A stretch of DNA of 64,000 nucleotides from Brachionus manjavacas (lineage: Eukaryota; Rotifera; Eurotatoria; Ploima; Brachionidae), in NCBI GenBank assembly GCA_019054805.1, contig JAHQIY010000001.1, positions 3,858,501 to 3,922,500 on the forward strand. The letters are read 5' to 3'. The number at the start of each line of letters is the position of its first letter. Positions within the stretch are counted from its first letter, which is position 1. This document shows positions 1 through 11,564 of this stretch, piece by piece. The notes under the pieces are model-generated. The model worked only from the letters and a program-made list of their open reading frames with translations. It had not been told where the DNA came from and did no database searches. Both the position numbers and the translations under genes were made by a program.

Positions 1-60
1 ATCAAAGTCATTACTTTTAAATATTAATAAAAAATATTACAATTTTTCTTTATTCTACAG

Positions 61-293
61 ATGAAGAGAGCAAGAATAAAGATGTAATTCAACAGCAAAA
101 ATGGTCTATGTTCCAAGTATCAAAAACTCAGCCATTAATTGAAGAATTTGTTAAAAAAATAATGCCACTTAAACCTAATGAAGAAAATGCTGAGAATATG
201 GATCAAGATAATGGTGGCAATCAAACTGATCAAGCTTCAGAGAACAATGCTGAGCAGCCGGCTGAAAAAAAATTGAAATTAAATTCAAGATAA
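61..293 (+). CDS. Last exon of an unrecognised gene (C-terminus)
   Basis: A pyrimidine-rich tract ending in CAG at 58-60 looks like a splice acceptor. From it a frame stays open through a stop at 291-293. The encoded tail of about 77 residues has an ordered first half (hydrophobic and charged, around FQVSKTQPLIEEFVKKIM). An acidic, Asn/Gln-rich stretch follows, then a basic KKLKLNSR end that could be a nuclear localisation signal. I do not recognise the family. The rest of the gene lies left of the window. DRC1 begins only 248 bp downstream on the same strand, so the 3' end and the next promoter are tightly packed. Confidence 0.5.
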
Positions 294-541
294 AAAATTC
301 AATTCTTAATTTATTTTTTGTAAATCTAGTTTAAAATTTTTTAACAAATTAATCTGTATGGTCAAGCATTTTTCTCAATCTAAAATTAATAAAAACATTT
401 TTTTCTCAAATTAAAATTTTTAATTTTAAAAACAGTTTCTATGGAAACTAAATTTATAAATTTATTCTTGGTAAAATAACTCAAATATCTTATTCGTTTT
501 ATACAATATTGTACTGTAGAAAAATAACTTAAATTAAGATA

Positions 542-3500
542 ATGGATTTGTTGACCATAAATAAAAAAGATTCTAGTGTCAAAGATGACGAAGGTCCAAG
601 TGTTGACTCGGAGAATCGAGAAGAAAGAATTCAGGCGCGTCGACTAAGAATCAAAAAGAAAAATGACTTAGAGGAGAAGTAAATTTATAAAATTGAAATT
701 TTTTTTCTAAATTACTTAAATTAGAAAACGAATCGGATCTACTGCACCGACTGAGAGTGAGAAAAAAATCGAATTAACAAAAGGACGCAAACAGATTCAG
801 GGTTCGCGAGCAAGATTAGTAAAATTGGAAAATGACGGTCTGGAATTAGTCTCCAATGTCAGAGTAGCTGCTGATGCTAGAGAACATACTCGGCGCACCG
901 AAGAGGAAGAACAATCTCGCTTAAGAAAAGAACGGCTTGAACAAGAGGCGAAATCGGCAGCTGAAAAGTTCGAAGAGGTATTTTAAAAAACTACTCAATG
1001 TACCCTATAATTTCTCTAATTGAAAAATTAAGTAAATTGAAAATATTGATAGGATTTTGTCGAATTAATGACCTCTGGTTCAATAAATTAGTAAAAAATT
1101 TTATTTAGATTATAAATGAATATTTTGAACTTTTTTAAAAACTGAGTAGCGCAAAGAAAAAATTATACTAATTATTTGTGACTATTTTGCCCTTTTATGG
1201 TAAATTAAAAATGATTCTTTTTCATGTAAACAGCTCAGAGTGATGTTTCCGTGATCAGGGTTTTTTTAAATGTAACAATATAAATGAAAATGATTTTTTT
1301 TTTTTAAATGCTACAAATTAATGCAAATTTTTTTTTTAAACCATGAGGATTTAAATCTTATCTGTTTATCTATTTAACAAATTATTTTTTGGGAATAAAA
1401 AATCTATTTAAAAAAGAAACAAATAGTCATTAATGTTAAATTCGTTTTTCTTAGCATTAAAATGCCTGGTGAAAAATATCAAAAATATAAATCCAACTTT
1501 TTTGACAAATAAGTATAAAATAGAAATATCTTTTTTAATTTCTCAATAGATTCCTTATAAATTGCCCAGTTAAAGATTATTGTGTCACTTTATTAAAAAT
1601 ATATTGAGATTTTAAATTTTAATTGCTAGGGTTAAAGACTTGCCAGGGATTATAGTGTTAGATCACGTAGAGTGTCTAAATCGTGTAGACCTGCAGAAAC
1701 CGATTCCATTGAGCTTATCTAAAGCCATTTTGAAACCAGCAGTTGACTTAGATTTCACCACATTTTCTGACTTTTTGATCTATTCACTAGATCTCTGACG
1801 AGGTCCATCTTTTCAAATCCATTCACTTATTTGTACATGTCCCCTTTCGCTCTTCTTTCACCCACTTTTGTCAGTCCCAATTTAGCCAAGCTCATTTCAT
1901 ACGACATATTTCTTAGAGACATAGGTATTTTGTTGCGCCTTCTCAAGCGCATTCATATCCCTTTACATACTTGGATTTCAAACCTGCACTACGAAGTCTA
2001 GGTGAGGTTTCACCATGGATGTTTACAATCTTACCCACAGTCTTTCCTCTCTACTTGTAAACGTTCGCATAGCATTCTGAGTACCCTACTCGCTTTGGCA
2101 CAAGTAATTTCCACTTGGCTGGTCCACTTTAATTCTGATGAGACCATCACTGCCAGATCCGTCTCACACTCTATGGTTGTTTGTATAACATTTGATTTGC
2201 TTTCAGCGCTGTATTAAAACGTTTTAATTAAAAGAAATAGTGTTTTTAAGACATTTTCAAAAGCTTTACTAATGGAGAGTAGTAGATTGTCATGTAGAAA
2301 TATTTTCATTGTGAAAAAAAAATTTTTTGTGTGGGTGACAAATTTTTATTTGCGTGGAATAATCGAACCCTTAAAAATTGATGAAAATTAAAGAGTTATT
2401 TGAAAATTATTTCGGAACCAATGTTCTGATCACAATTTTGTTGTATCCGAAGACTCTTACTTTTAAATAAAATTGACAAGATTCTTATAAATTAAATTAA
2501 ATGGACATTGATTGAAATGAATCATCGAAAATAAAAAATTAATTAAAAAATTGATTTTAGATTGTTAAAAAATGGGAAACTGCTCAATCAAAAGAAATTC
2601 CTCAAGAGCTCCATGAAGTAATTTAGTTTGGATTTTTTTCTACTGTAAATTGAAGGGAACTTTAAATTTAGATGCTAATGGATCAAAAACAACTGTGCGA
2701 TTCTATGATTGAAGAAAAAAACAAGCTCATAAATGACTTTAAACAAGAGCTAAAATACAAAGATGACATTTATGTAAAGGCATTGAAAAAATATGCCGAA
2801 GACATTGATCTTTTGATCGAAAGAATGAAGGACCAAACGTATAATATGAGAAAATTTTACATGGAAGAACTTGTCAATATTGAGGTAAACAAATAGCTTT
2901 TGTTACGAAGAAGTTAATTGTGTCCATTTTAGAACGCTTTTATAAATGAGAGAAAGGATCTTTTGGACAAACATAGGAAAGAATGGGACGAAAAAATGGA
3001 AGAAAGAAAGACAAAAGAAATTGCTTTTTTGGAAGAAAGATTCAAACGCGTTGAACGCAACGAGAACGAACTCAACATACTGAGAGTCAAAGATTCCGAG
3101 GAATATAACGAAATTAAGATAAAACTAGAAAATGATCTTCAAATTTTGGAACAAAGATTACAACAAATGAAAGCCACTTATCAACTAAATCAAGAAAAGC
3201 TTGAGTACAACTTTCAGGTTATACAAAAACGTGACGAAGAAAACACCAAGACCAAAGCTCATCAGAAGCGTAAAATGACAAAACTGCAGGACGTATTGAC
3301 TAGTTTGAAAAAAAAACTTGCCAAACAAATCAAACAGTACAATGATGAGAGCCAGCAATTAGCCGAAGAGTATAAAAGAGTCACAGATATGTTCAATGAC
3401 ATGCAAACAAAATCCAAGCACTTTTTGGCTGTTGATCTTAAAAAATTCCACGATATCTGGATTATGAACGAGGAACAGTGCAAGGTTTTCTCTAACAATT

Positions 3501-6500
3501 TGCTCGAAGCAGACAGAATTATACACGAGCAACAATTGGGCTTGGAATGGACTTGTCCTGATATGTAATAATTTATAATTTTTAACTTTACTTTTCATTA
3601 GATAAGCTTTCGATAGTAATTATTCAAATACTTCACTATGCAAAATGTTTTTATATTTTATTTAATTTTTCATTTTACAATAGATTTTTTGAAATCCAGT
3701 TCAAAGGAACTAAACAAAAAGTAAAAACCTAATAATTTTTTTAAAGAGAAATAAAAATTAATAATGTGGATGTAACAGTTCATATAACATCTCCTGTAAA
3801 AGATACGCTTAACTCCTGAAAGCCGAATTTTTTATCTCATAAAAGCCAGACAGGAGTTTAAACAAAATTTCTATCCTTTTAATTTCAGTATTATAAGCCC
3901 TAAGCAAATTTATTAATATCAATTCAGTCAGAATTTATTTTAAAAAAATTTCAATTTGAATTATTCAGAAAACATTTAATGTCTTGCAATTATCAAGTGA
4001 AAAATATATTGTTTTTGGTGATTTAAACTAAAAAATTATTCTAAAAAACTCATCGGGTTTTTATGTAAATTTTTTTTTTGGACACTAGATTTCCGTTTTG
4101 TTCTGTGAATGCAATAAGGTTCAAATTTTTTACTTCTCAAAAAAGAATTGCCAAATTTTGAATTGCAGAGTTTGACTGCTCTAATCCTCGTTACTTTGGT
4201 CAATAATTCAACTGTGGATGTTGCACCTTATTGTATCCAAAAAAAAATTATTAGATTTTTTATCATTTTGAATTGGATTAAACCTCATAAATAGCTCTCT
4301 AATATCAAGAATTAAAAGTATTAGATAAATTTTTTTCGATTTAATTCCAAATAAATCACTAAAAAGTACAAGTTAGCTTAAAAAAAATTTAATTGATTTT
4401 GATAGAGTAACTTTCTGAAAGTTTCCACCAGTTCACTTGAACTGTTTTTTTCAACAAATTGTACATTAGCATTAAACACCTCTTTTTTAATTAAAATACC
4501 AAAATTTTTTAGTTAATTACTACAAATTTATTTTAAAAAAATGATTTTAATATTTTTTTACCTCAAAAATGTTTTATACAGAGTTTTTAATAAAAAATGT
4601 TCCTTTAACATATAGTTTAATAATATTTTCCGTCAATTTAACAAATATAATAATTTTTAACTATGTAAACTAATAGAATTTTGTCTAATTTTTTTAAAAC
4701 AATGTCATGTTTATTAATTTATCTATATTTAATAACTTTATTTTTGATGCAGCCCTCTCGTTCTTAATGCTATTTATTGCTTTAAGCCAAGCTGTGCTGA
4801 AATCTCATAAATTGTAGGAAGTAAAGAAGGAAAATTAAGTTTAAAATTTTTTTTTTAATTAAAGTTTTAAGAGTAACATTATGAATTTAGATTGAAAAGT
4901 TTACACATCTTTTCTTAGGTATTGATTCCGAGTCGAGGCTACAGATTTCAAATTTAGTCATAAAAAACTTTTGTAAATCTTATCCAAAATTTCTAGACTT
5001 TCTTGCTCTTTGAAAATATTACGCCCAAACTCTTCGCACTTGATATTCATTTTATCAATTTATTTTATTTTATTTTATTAACTGTTATCTAACATTAACA
5101 CTAGAAGATCCAATTTTTTCAACCATTTAGCTCCGAGAAGTCTTTAAAACTTCTATTTATAGATGAAAACAAAAAGATGGCTAAATTTTTTATCTTTTAT
5201 TCTATAATTCTTTGTTATTATCAATTAATTCAAATATTTTGAAAATTACTGAATCTAAGGACATAATTAGTGAAAAACATTAAAATTCTTGGGTTTTTAT
5301 ATCAATATTTTTTAATGTTGTTTAATTATTAAAATAATTAAATATTTTAAAAATTTATATTACTTTTATGATATTAAATTATGAGTAAAATGAAATTCGA
5401 TTATTTTTAGCTGTTTTTTTAATTTAATTTAACTTTTAATAGTGAAAAAATGTCCAAAAGCTCCTCGGGTTTTCTAGTGTTTAAAATATTAAATTTCTTA
5501 ATTTTTTTTCTAATCTTTGTTAAGATAGATTGATCATACTTGATCCATTCCAAAAAGAATTTCTAAATTCACTTTTCGATGTTGTTTCATAATTAATTTA
5601 AATTTAATTTAATTTTAAAAAGATCGTTTATGAAAAATTCGGGTCCGATAAATGGGAGCGAGCAGTCTAAAACTGGTAATGATTACATAAATGAGCTATT
5701 TCAGACAGATGATGAAACGGACGAGGAAGACGAAGCCCAGAATGAGGAAACATCTAAAAGTGAATTGGACAATGAAAGTGTTTCGAGACAGGAAACTTTT
5801 AGTCTAGAAAAGAAATCGAGCAAAATTTCCAAAGAAGAAACTCAATTTAAGGAAGAGAGCCGCAACATAATTCTTAATTTGAATAAGAATTCCTTAAGGA
5901 CCATCATTATGATCATATGTGATGAGGCTGGTTTTCTTTTGGAGCAAAAATTAGTCAATTTGATTGAACCATTGGAAAAAAATGAAAAATCAATGGTTAA
6001 ATTGGACTCCATATTCAAGGCATTGGGTATCGAAACTGAAAACGATGTGAAACTTTTGGCTCAATATTTCATCAGCCATAGAAATTACCAGGAGCTGATG
6101 AAGAACAAAGCTTTTATTGAGCGAACTAAATCAGAAATGGAAAATGAAGGCTCTAAAGCTGATGAAAACTTGACTAATCGTTCAAAAAGTGATGAGAAAA
6201 TGACCATTCCTAGTGATCACATTGAGCTCATCGATCCAAATGAAGTTGTGACTGCATTGAAAACATTCTTAAAATTTCATCATAAACACGAAAAGTAATT
6301 TCTTTTTTAATTTTATATTCTAAATTATTTGCTTTTAGTCACCAGAAAAAGTTGTCCAAATTTAGGCTGGAAAATTTAGACAATAGAGACGATTCGGCTG
6401 ATTCCGAGTACTGGAAAAAGTACGAAAATTTAATAAGTCCGAAAAAAGAAAAGTTATGGGATGCCATGCTATATTCTTTGCAGAAATACCAGTATATGTC

Positions 6501-6707
6501 GTATTGACAAAATTAACAATAAAATTTTATGTTTTACTTTTAAGTGGAGTATTGAACAAACGTGTTCAGTTAATAGATGAGAATAAAGCTTTGGCTAATC
6601 AGAATATGGAGTTGAGAATGCTGCTGGCTCAATATATGCAGTCGAATATTAATCAAGAGTTGGAAATTCCACCGACAAAAATACTTCAAATGGAATATTC
6701 AAAATAA
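542..6707 (+). CDS. DRC1: Dynein regulatory complex subunit 1 (DRC1/CCDC164)
   Basis: DRC1 is a coiled-coil subunit of the nexin-dynein regulatory complex that links doublet microtubules in motile cilia. Eight exons join in phase: 542-678, 725-977, 2561-2617, 2672-2884, 2933-3564, 5623-6294, 6339-6491, 6545-6707, giving 759 residues, close to the roughly 740 of vertebrate DRC1. The N-terminus has the family's RIQARRLRIKKK-like basic stretch. Exon 5 is long coiled coil ending in the conserved KFHDIWIMNEEQ and DRIIHEQQLGLEW segments. The C-terminus carries the typical YH-VLNKR...ENKALANQN...PPTKILQ block. The start is the first ATG, after an AT-rich leader. The 1.6 kb second intron holds a LINE relic; the 2.06 kb fifth intron shows nothing recognisable. 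The stop lies 58 bp from the stop of the convergent transporter gene. Recognition is by remembered family sequence; exon borders are inferred. Confidence 0.9.
1635..2215 (-). pseudogene. LINE reverse transcriptase C-terminal relic
   Basis: This patch in DRC1 intron 2 is visibly richer in G and C than its surroundings. Read on the minus strand it gives the end of a non-LTR retrotransposon RT in broken frames: a DLAVMVSSELKWTSQV-like segment (RT end and thumb), then SYEMSLAKLGLTKVGERRAKGDMYK, which matches the common 'SYE-RL--LGLT-L--RR-RGD' block of CR1/L2/Jockey-type elements. Several stops interrupt it, and neither the catalytic YxDD box nor the endonuclease is present. It is a dead fragment, antisense to DRC1. 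Confidence 0.6.
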
Positions 6708-6765
6708 ATGAAAAAAAAACAAAAAATTTTTTGAAAATTTTAATTAAAAATATTAATAAATAAAG

Positions 6766-9694
6766 CTAAACATATTTGATTCCATATCTTGGATTTTTTT
6801 TTAGTTTGAAAAATTTATTTAGTCGTAGCCAACTATTTTCTAAGTATGAGTCCCATTGTGTTTTGTTTTTGTTGTAAAGATTTAAATATATACCAAGTAG
6901 AACAATAAGCCCGGACCAAAAATATCTAAATAAAATTTTAGTTTCAAAAATAATCATTTTAGGATTAAACAAAAATAACATTAATAATAGTTAGCTAATG
7001 CAAGAAACTCGCAGAAAAGGCTTGGACGGAAGACTACTATGGTAGCTCTTACACTGTATATACAACTTAACACTAGGCTACTTTTTTACTAAATTTTGAA
7101 ATTTCCTCTCTAAATTCTTGATTGAAAAATCTAGTGGCACAAACATTCTAACTCCAATTAAAGCAATCTAATTCCAATTAAATTGTTTGTTACTTTTCTT
7201 TTTGATAAGAATTTTTGAAGTTATCGTTCTCATTTTTGAATTGATTCACTGAACTAGAATTGATCACTTCCTTAGGAAGCTTGTTTCACTCATTTAGTAC
7301 TTTGTTTGTAACAAAAGTGTTTCCTCTGACTGTAATTTTTAAATTCAATATCTTATTTATTACCAACTTAATAAACTTGCGGCCTTACTCTGGGTAAAGG
7401 GTAAAGTCAAATAAAAATCTCATACGAAAAGAATTTTTTTTTGGCCACCCGAAAAAATCATGAAAAAGACTTTTATTTCTGGGAAAGTCATACAAAAAAT
7501 TCTTAAATCTGATAAAGTCATATAATACTAGGGTAAAGTCAAACAAAAATAATTTTGTTTTTTTTTAATACAAAATTTATTGATTATATTACGGATAAAA
7601 AAGTGACACAGAAATAAACGAATACAAAAAAAACTTTAATCTTTTTTTAAACAAAACTTAGCTAAGCTATATCTTTCTACTTTCTTTTTTGATTTATTTA
7701 CAAATTTTGATTCCAAATTTAGACCTTTGTATTTTTTTTTATCATAACGCAGCCAACCAAAATATGGCTACAGATACCTTTATCCAAATAGGGTGAACAA
7801 GAACATTTATTGCATTCAATACAACTACAGTCTTCTTTTGTTATTTCTACATTTTCAATATCTCCATTTTTAAGTTTATACTTAAAAATATATTAGTCAT
7901 TTGAACCATCATTTGAATCATTTAACAATTCAAGTTTATTCGATTTAATTACTCTTTCACAGTCTTTCAACAGCATTTTACCCATTTTGGGAAATAAACA
8001 AGGAGCTTTTGAATTTATTGATTCAAATTTAACGCATTTTTCAAAAATACCCAACACTGGTAACATATTACATTTAATTCGATTACTAAAAAAATCTTTA
8101 AGAACCCGGTTGTAACTCTCAATTGGTGAATAACTCATTGCATCAACAGGATCTGTCAAGTAAGTTTGCCAATTTGAAAAGTCTCTTTAAAACCATTTTT
8201 CTTTTAAACCATTTATTCAATTTTTTCTTAGAATTTTTTTAGTCATTTCTTTAAATGATATTACCCGAGTATTATATGACTTAACCAGGTTTAAGAATTT
8301 TTTGTATGACTTTCCCAGAAATATAAGTCTTTTTTATGATTTTATCGGTTGGGAAAAAAAAAATTTTTTCGTATGAGTTTCCCAGATTTTTATTTGACTT
8401 TAAACCTCACCCCTTACTTTTTTTTCTAAGATTTAAATTTTGAAGGTTCTGTGTAAAAGATTAATAAAAAATTTTTTGAATCTGAATTTTTAATTTTCTT
8501 TTTTAAAAGTAAATTCTCAATTTAATTTTTTTTATATTTTCCTTTTGAACTATAATTCGTGTGTCAACATTGACTAAAAATAAAATTTTTAATGAACACT
8601 TACTGTATTGAAAATGGCTTTGCAAAGAGTATAAACGACAAAACAATGGTAATTGCTTTTCGACATGTGGTAACTAAATTAAAAAAACTCATTAAAGCAA
8701 GTAATGGCTTTTTTTCTGAATACCTGTAACAGCAACCAATGCACCAAACCGCTTGACCAAAGTTAATACAACATTAACTCCAAAATATCCAACAACCGAA
8801 TATATAAGTATATAAAGATAAGTTTTTTTAGGATTCTTAAAAAATTAGCTTTTCTTTGTATTGTATTAAAATTATGTTAAATTTACCTCATTACTAAATT
8901 TAATGGCATCTAATAAACGATAACTGACAAAAATCTCCCAGAAAAGAATGTAAAAAAATCCAATTGAGTACGAATATAAAACCATTTCGGTGTTCGATGA
9001 ATCATTTTCGTTCATTGCTTTTTCCTGAACATTTCCGATAACAGCATCTGCTATCAATGCACCCATTACCATTATCACACCATAAAGCTCAAAATTAGGA
9101 TGTAGCTGAGAATCAGCAAGGGTAAAAAAGACAAGACCTAAAGTCATAAGTAAAACAGCTAGTTTATCATACAAATTGTATTTTTTTCCTAAAATTATTA
9201 TTGATCCGATCATCACCGGAATCAATTTGCATGATTTAAACATGTTAAAAGTCGGAAAATTCAAATAGGCAACTGCAGTATTTGATAATCCCATTGTACA
9301 CATAGACAAAAATGCTATCAGCGCATATGTCTTCAAATTTACACTTAAAAAAACTTAAATTAAAGTTTTATCTTTTTTTAAAAACTGTCTTAATAATCTA
9401 CTTTGGTTTAATTGCCTTTCTTAGTCTGAATTTATGTTTAAGTAGAGATTCGAGTAGAGCAAAAATAGCATATATTCCAAATTGAAGAAGTGTCAGGAAC
9501 ATGCTGTAAGGCTTAAAGCCAGGTAGTCGAAAGATTAACTCGTGCATATAGCCTTGGACTAGATGAAACGCAAAAACTGTTAAAGATAAAGTAATAAATT
9601 GGGTTGATTTTGAACATCGAGTCAGGTCAAAAAATAGACACTTGACTTTGATCCCATCAAACATGCTTTTAATAATTTCATTAAAAAATATCAT
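6766..9694 (-). CDS. SLC35B3: PAPS transporter, SLC35B3-like, copy A
   Basis: Nucleotide-sugar-transporter-family protein. SLC35B3 (PAPST2) carries 3'-phosphoadenosine 5'-phosphosulfate from cytosol into the Golgi lumen for sulfation. Five exons: 9402-9694, 8887-9343, 8724-8835, 8604-8673, 6766-6925, giving 363 residues in frame. Family landmarks: GYMHELIFRLPGF near the N-terminus, then CTMGLSN, FKSCKLIPVMIG, ALIADAVIGNVQEK, VLYSYSIGFFYILF, RFGALVAVTVTTCRKAITIVLSF, and FWSGLIVLLGIYLNLYNKN at the end. About ten hydrophobic segments are visible. Exon lengths and phases match copy B from exon 3 on (112, 70 and 160 bp), so the two arose by tandem duplication after the introns were in place. The last intron (1.68 kb) hosts a MULE-type element. 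The N-terminus diverges from copy B. Both copies look functional. Confidence 0.88.
7392..8411. mobile_element. MULE-type DNA transposon with ~140 bp terminal inverted repeats
   Basis: The left end (about 7392-7530) and right end (about 8260-8411) are near-matching inverted repeats. Both begin GGGTAAAGGG/GGTGAGGTTT-like and run through TAAAGTCAAATAAAAATC, CTCATACGAAAA, TTTCTGGGAAAGTCATAC and AAGTCATATAATACT blocks. CCTTACTCT (7383-7391) and CCTTACTTT (8412-8420) flank the element and look like a 9-bp target duplication with one mismatch, the size typical of Mutator-like elements. It carries a truncated SWIM-type transposase on the minus strand, so it is non-autonomous. It lies in the last intron of SLC35B3 copy A. 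The exact termini are uncertain by 1-2 bp. Confidence 0.8.
7719..8159 (-). pseudogene. MULE transposase C-terminal fragment with SWIM zinc finger
   Basis: A 147-codon frame with a single internal TAA (7893-7895). Before the stop: SYSPIESYNRVLKDFFSNRIK, resembling the end of the MULE catalytic domain. After it, in the same frame: CSCSPYLDKGICSHILVGC, a SWIM zinc finger (CxC...CxH) found at the C-terminus of MULE transposases. The N-terminal catalytic part is missing, so the element depends on an enzyme supplied elsewhere. The stop could come from CAA by a C-to-T change. Confidence 0.65.
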
Positions 9695-9779
9695 TGTTAA
9701 ATTTTGTTTAGAATTTTTACTTCTAAATTTAAAAGAAAAGATAAAATTTTAAGTAAAAAAATTTATTAATTAAACAAAT

Positions 9780-11564
9780 TTAGACCATACTGTCTATTGT
9801 ATCGTATTTTTGTAGATTTTTTTGATTTTTTATAAAATAATAGTAATAAAATTTTAATTTTGCTTCAAATTTCTCATGATTTTTGCTCAATAAATTCAAA
9901 TAAATGCCTATAAAAACCAATAAACCAGACCATAAATATCTATTAATAAAAAGTGTAAAAAATTTTGGAATGAATTAATGAACCAGTTTTTTTCATTTAC
10001 AAAAAAAAAGATATTTTTTAAATTCATAAATACACCGAGAAATACATTTGGGGGGGTTGTGAAGTTCATTCAGTTCGATCGTTTCAATTCAGAAAAACTT
10101 GAATAACTTTTTTACAAATGGTAAAGCAACTTTGCTTAATACATAAATATATGTCTGCAAAAAATCTGCAATGTAATTGCACCCTTGATTGGAATACTTT
10201 TTAATGGCGTGCAAAATGAAGAAAATTGCAGAGTATTTTGCAGCCTTATTTTACTGCATTAAGCAAATTTGCTTATAATTAAGCATTTTACAGAACCAAA
10301 TTATCTCTTTTAGTAAAAAAGTTATTCAAATTTTTCTGAATTGAAAAGATCGAATTAAAACGAACTTCACAACCCCTACATTTGAAAATCCTAAAACAAA
10401 ATAAAAAGTCAAAAATATTTGATTTTTTTCAAAAAGAATTCAAAATTTTTTCCGACTTACATGCCAAAAAAAGGTTCTTTTTTTTTAAATGCAAATAATT
10501 GTCACTTACTGATAAGTAAATGGTTTTGTGAAAAAAATAAATGATAACACTATGGTAACAGCTTTTCTACATGTAGTAACTTAGAAAAAAAAATAATTTA
10601 ACATTTAAAAAAAAAAATTAAATTGTAAAATTTTTTTACTTGTCACTGCAAGTAGGGCACCGAACTGCTTTACCAAATGAAGAACAATGTTGATACCAGC
10701 ATATCCAGATAAGGATAAGATCAGCGTATACCCAAAAGTCTGAATAGGGTACTTGAAAAAAATTTATAAAATTTTTTTACAAAAAATTATCTCTCTATAT
10801 TTTACTTGAAACCAAAATTTGAGAGCTCCGATTATGTTTCCAAAAAATATTTGTCCAAATAAAATGTAGACGAAACCGATTGAATACGAGTATAAAACAA
10901 CTTCAATATTTGAAGCATTATAGCCTTTCATTTGCTTTTCTTGAACATTGCCAATTGCCGCATCGGCACATAATGCTCCAGATATAAGCAAAACACCGTA
11001 AAGATTAAAATTTGGCTGAACTTTTACATCAGCTAGAGTAAAAAAAATCAGTCCCATGCTCATAGCTATGCTCGCACTGACATCATAAATATTAAAACGC
11101 TTATTTTGTATGATTATACCACCGATCAATACTGGTATCAATTTACAGCATTTAAACATTACTTGAGTTGGATAGTTGAGAAAAGGTACTGATGCATTCG
11201 ATAAACCCATCGTAGCAACAGTCAAAAATCCCAGTAAAAGATAATTTTTAAAAGGAATTCTTTAAAAATTTATTTTATTTTTGAATGAAGATTATTTCAT
11301 TAAAATATACTTTCTTTGTATGTCGTTTCTCAGAACTGACTCGCCAAGGGCCAATACTGAGTACAACGAAAATTGAATTAGAGTAAAAAACCAAGAGAAT
11401 TCTTCGAAACCAGGGAGTCTGAATACCAATTCAAGCAAATAACCGTAAAGCAAAAAGAACGCCAATGTTATCAATGTGAGAGCTATGAAGAGCGATTTTC
11501 GGTCCAATACAGCCAGATTGAAGCAGAAAAAATCAATTCGCTCGTTGGCTTTGGGATGTGACAT
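9780..11564 (-). CDS. SLC35B3: PAPS transporter, SLC35B3-like, copy B
   Basis: Second tandem paralogue, same predicted activity: Golgi import of the sulfate donor PAPS. Exons 11311-11564, 10806-11259, 10640-10751, 10510-10579, 9780-9939 join in frame to 349 residues. Landmarks: GYLLELVFRLPGF, IPFKNYLLLGFLTVATMGLSN, LNYPTQVMFKCCKLIPVLIG, LICADAAIGNVQEK-like segment, YSYSIGFVYILFGQ, FGALLAVTITTCRKAVTIVLSF, and YLWSGLLVFIGIYLNLLSKN. It keeps the LNYPTQV form of the first helix hairpin, whereas copy A reads LNFPTFN, so B is the more family-like copy. Its last intron carries a different DNA transposon (MITE with 8-bp target duplication). Upstream 11565-12530 separates it from TTC27, transcribed in the same direction. 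Confidence 0.9.
10051..10376. mobile_element. 326-bp MITE with ~63 bp inverted repeats and perfect 8-bp target duplication
   Basis: The left arm starts GGGGGGTTGTGAAGTTC and the right arm ends GAACTTCACAACCCC. The arms stay complementary inward for about 60 bp (TTTCAATTCAGAAAAAcTTGAATAACTTTTTTA). TACATTTG occurs directly outside both ends (10043-10050 and 10377-10384), an exact 8-bp duplication as made by hAT- or P-like transposases. There is no ORF inside, so it is non-autonomous. It lies in the last intron of SLC35B3 copy B. Confidence 0.85.

Noticed and set aside
2002-2217. 71-codon + strand ORF in DRC1 intron 2
   Set aside because: It is the antisense of a LINE reverse-transcriptase relic that reads sensibly on the minus strand.
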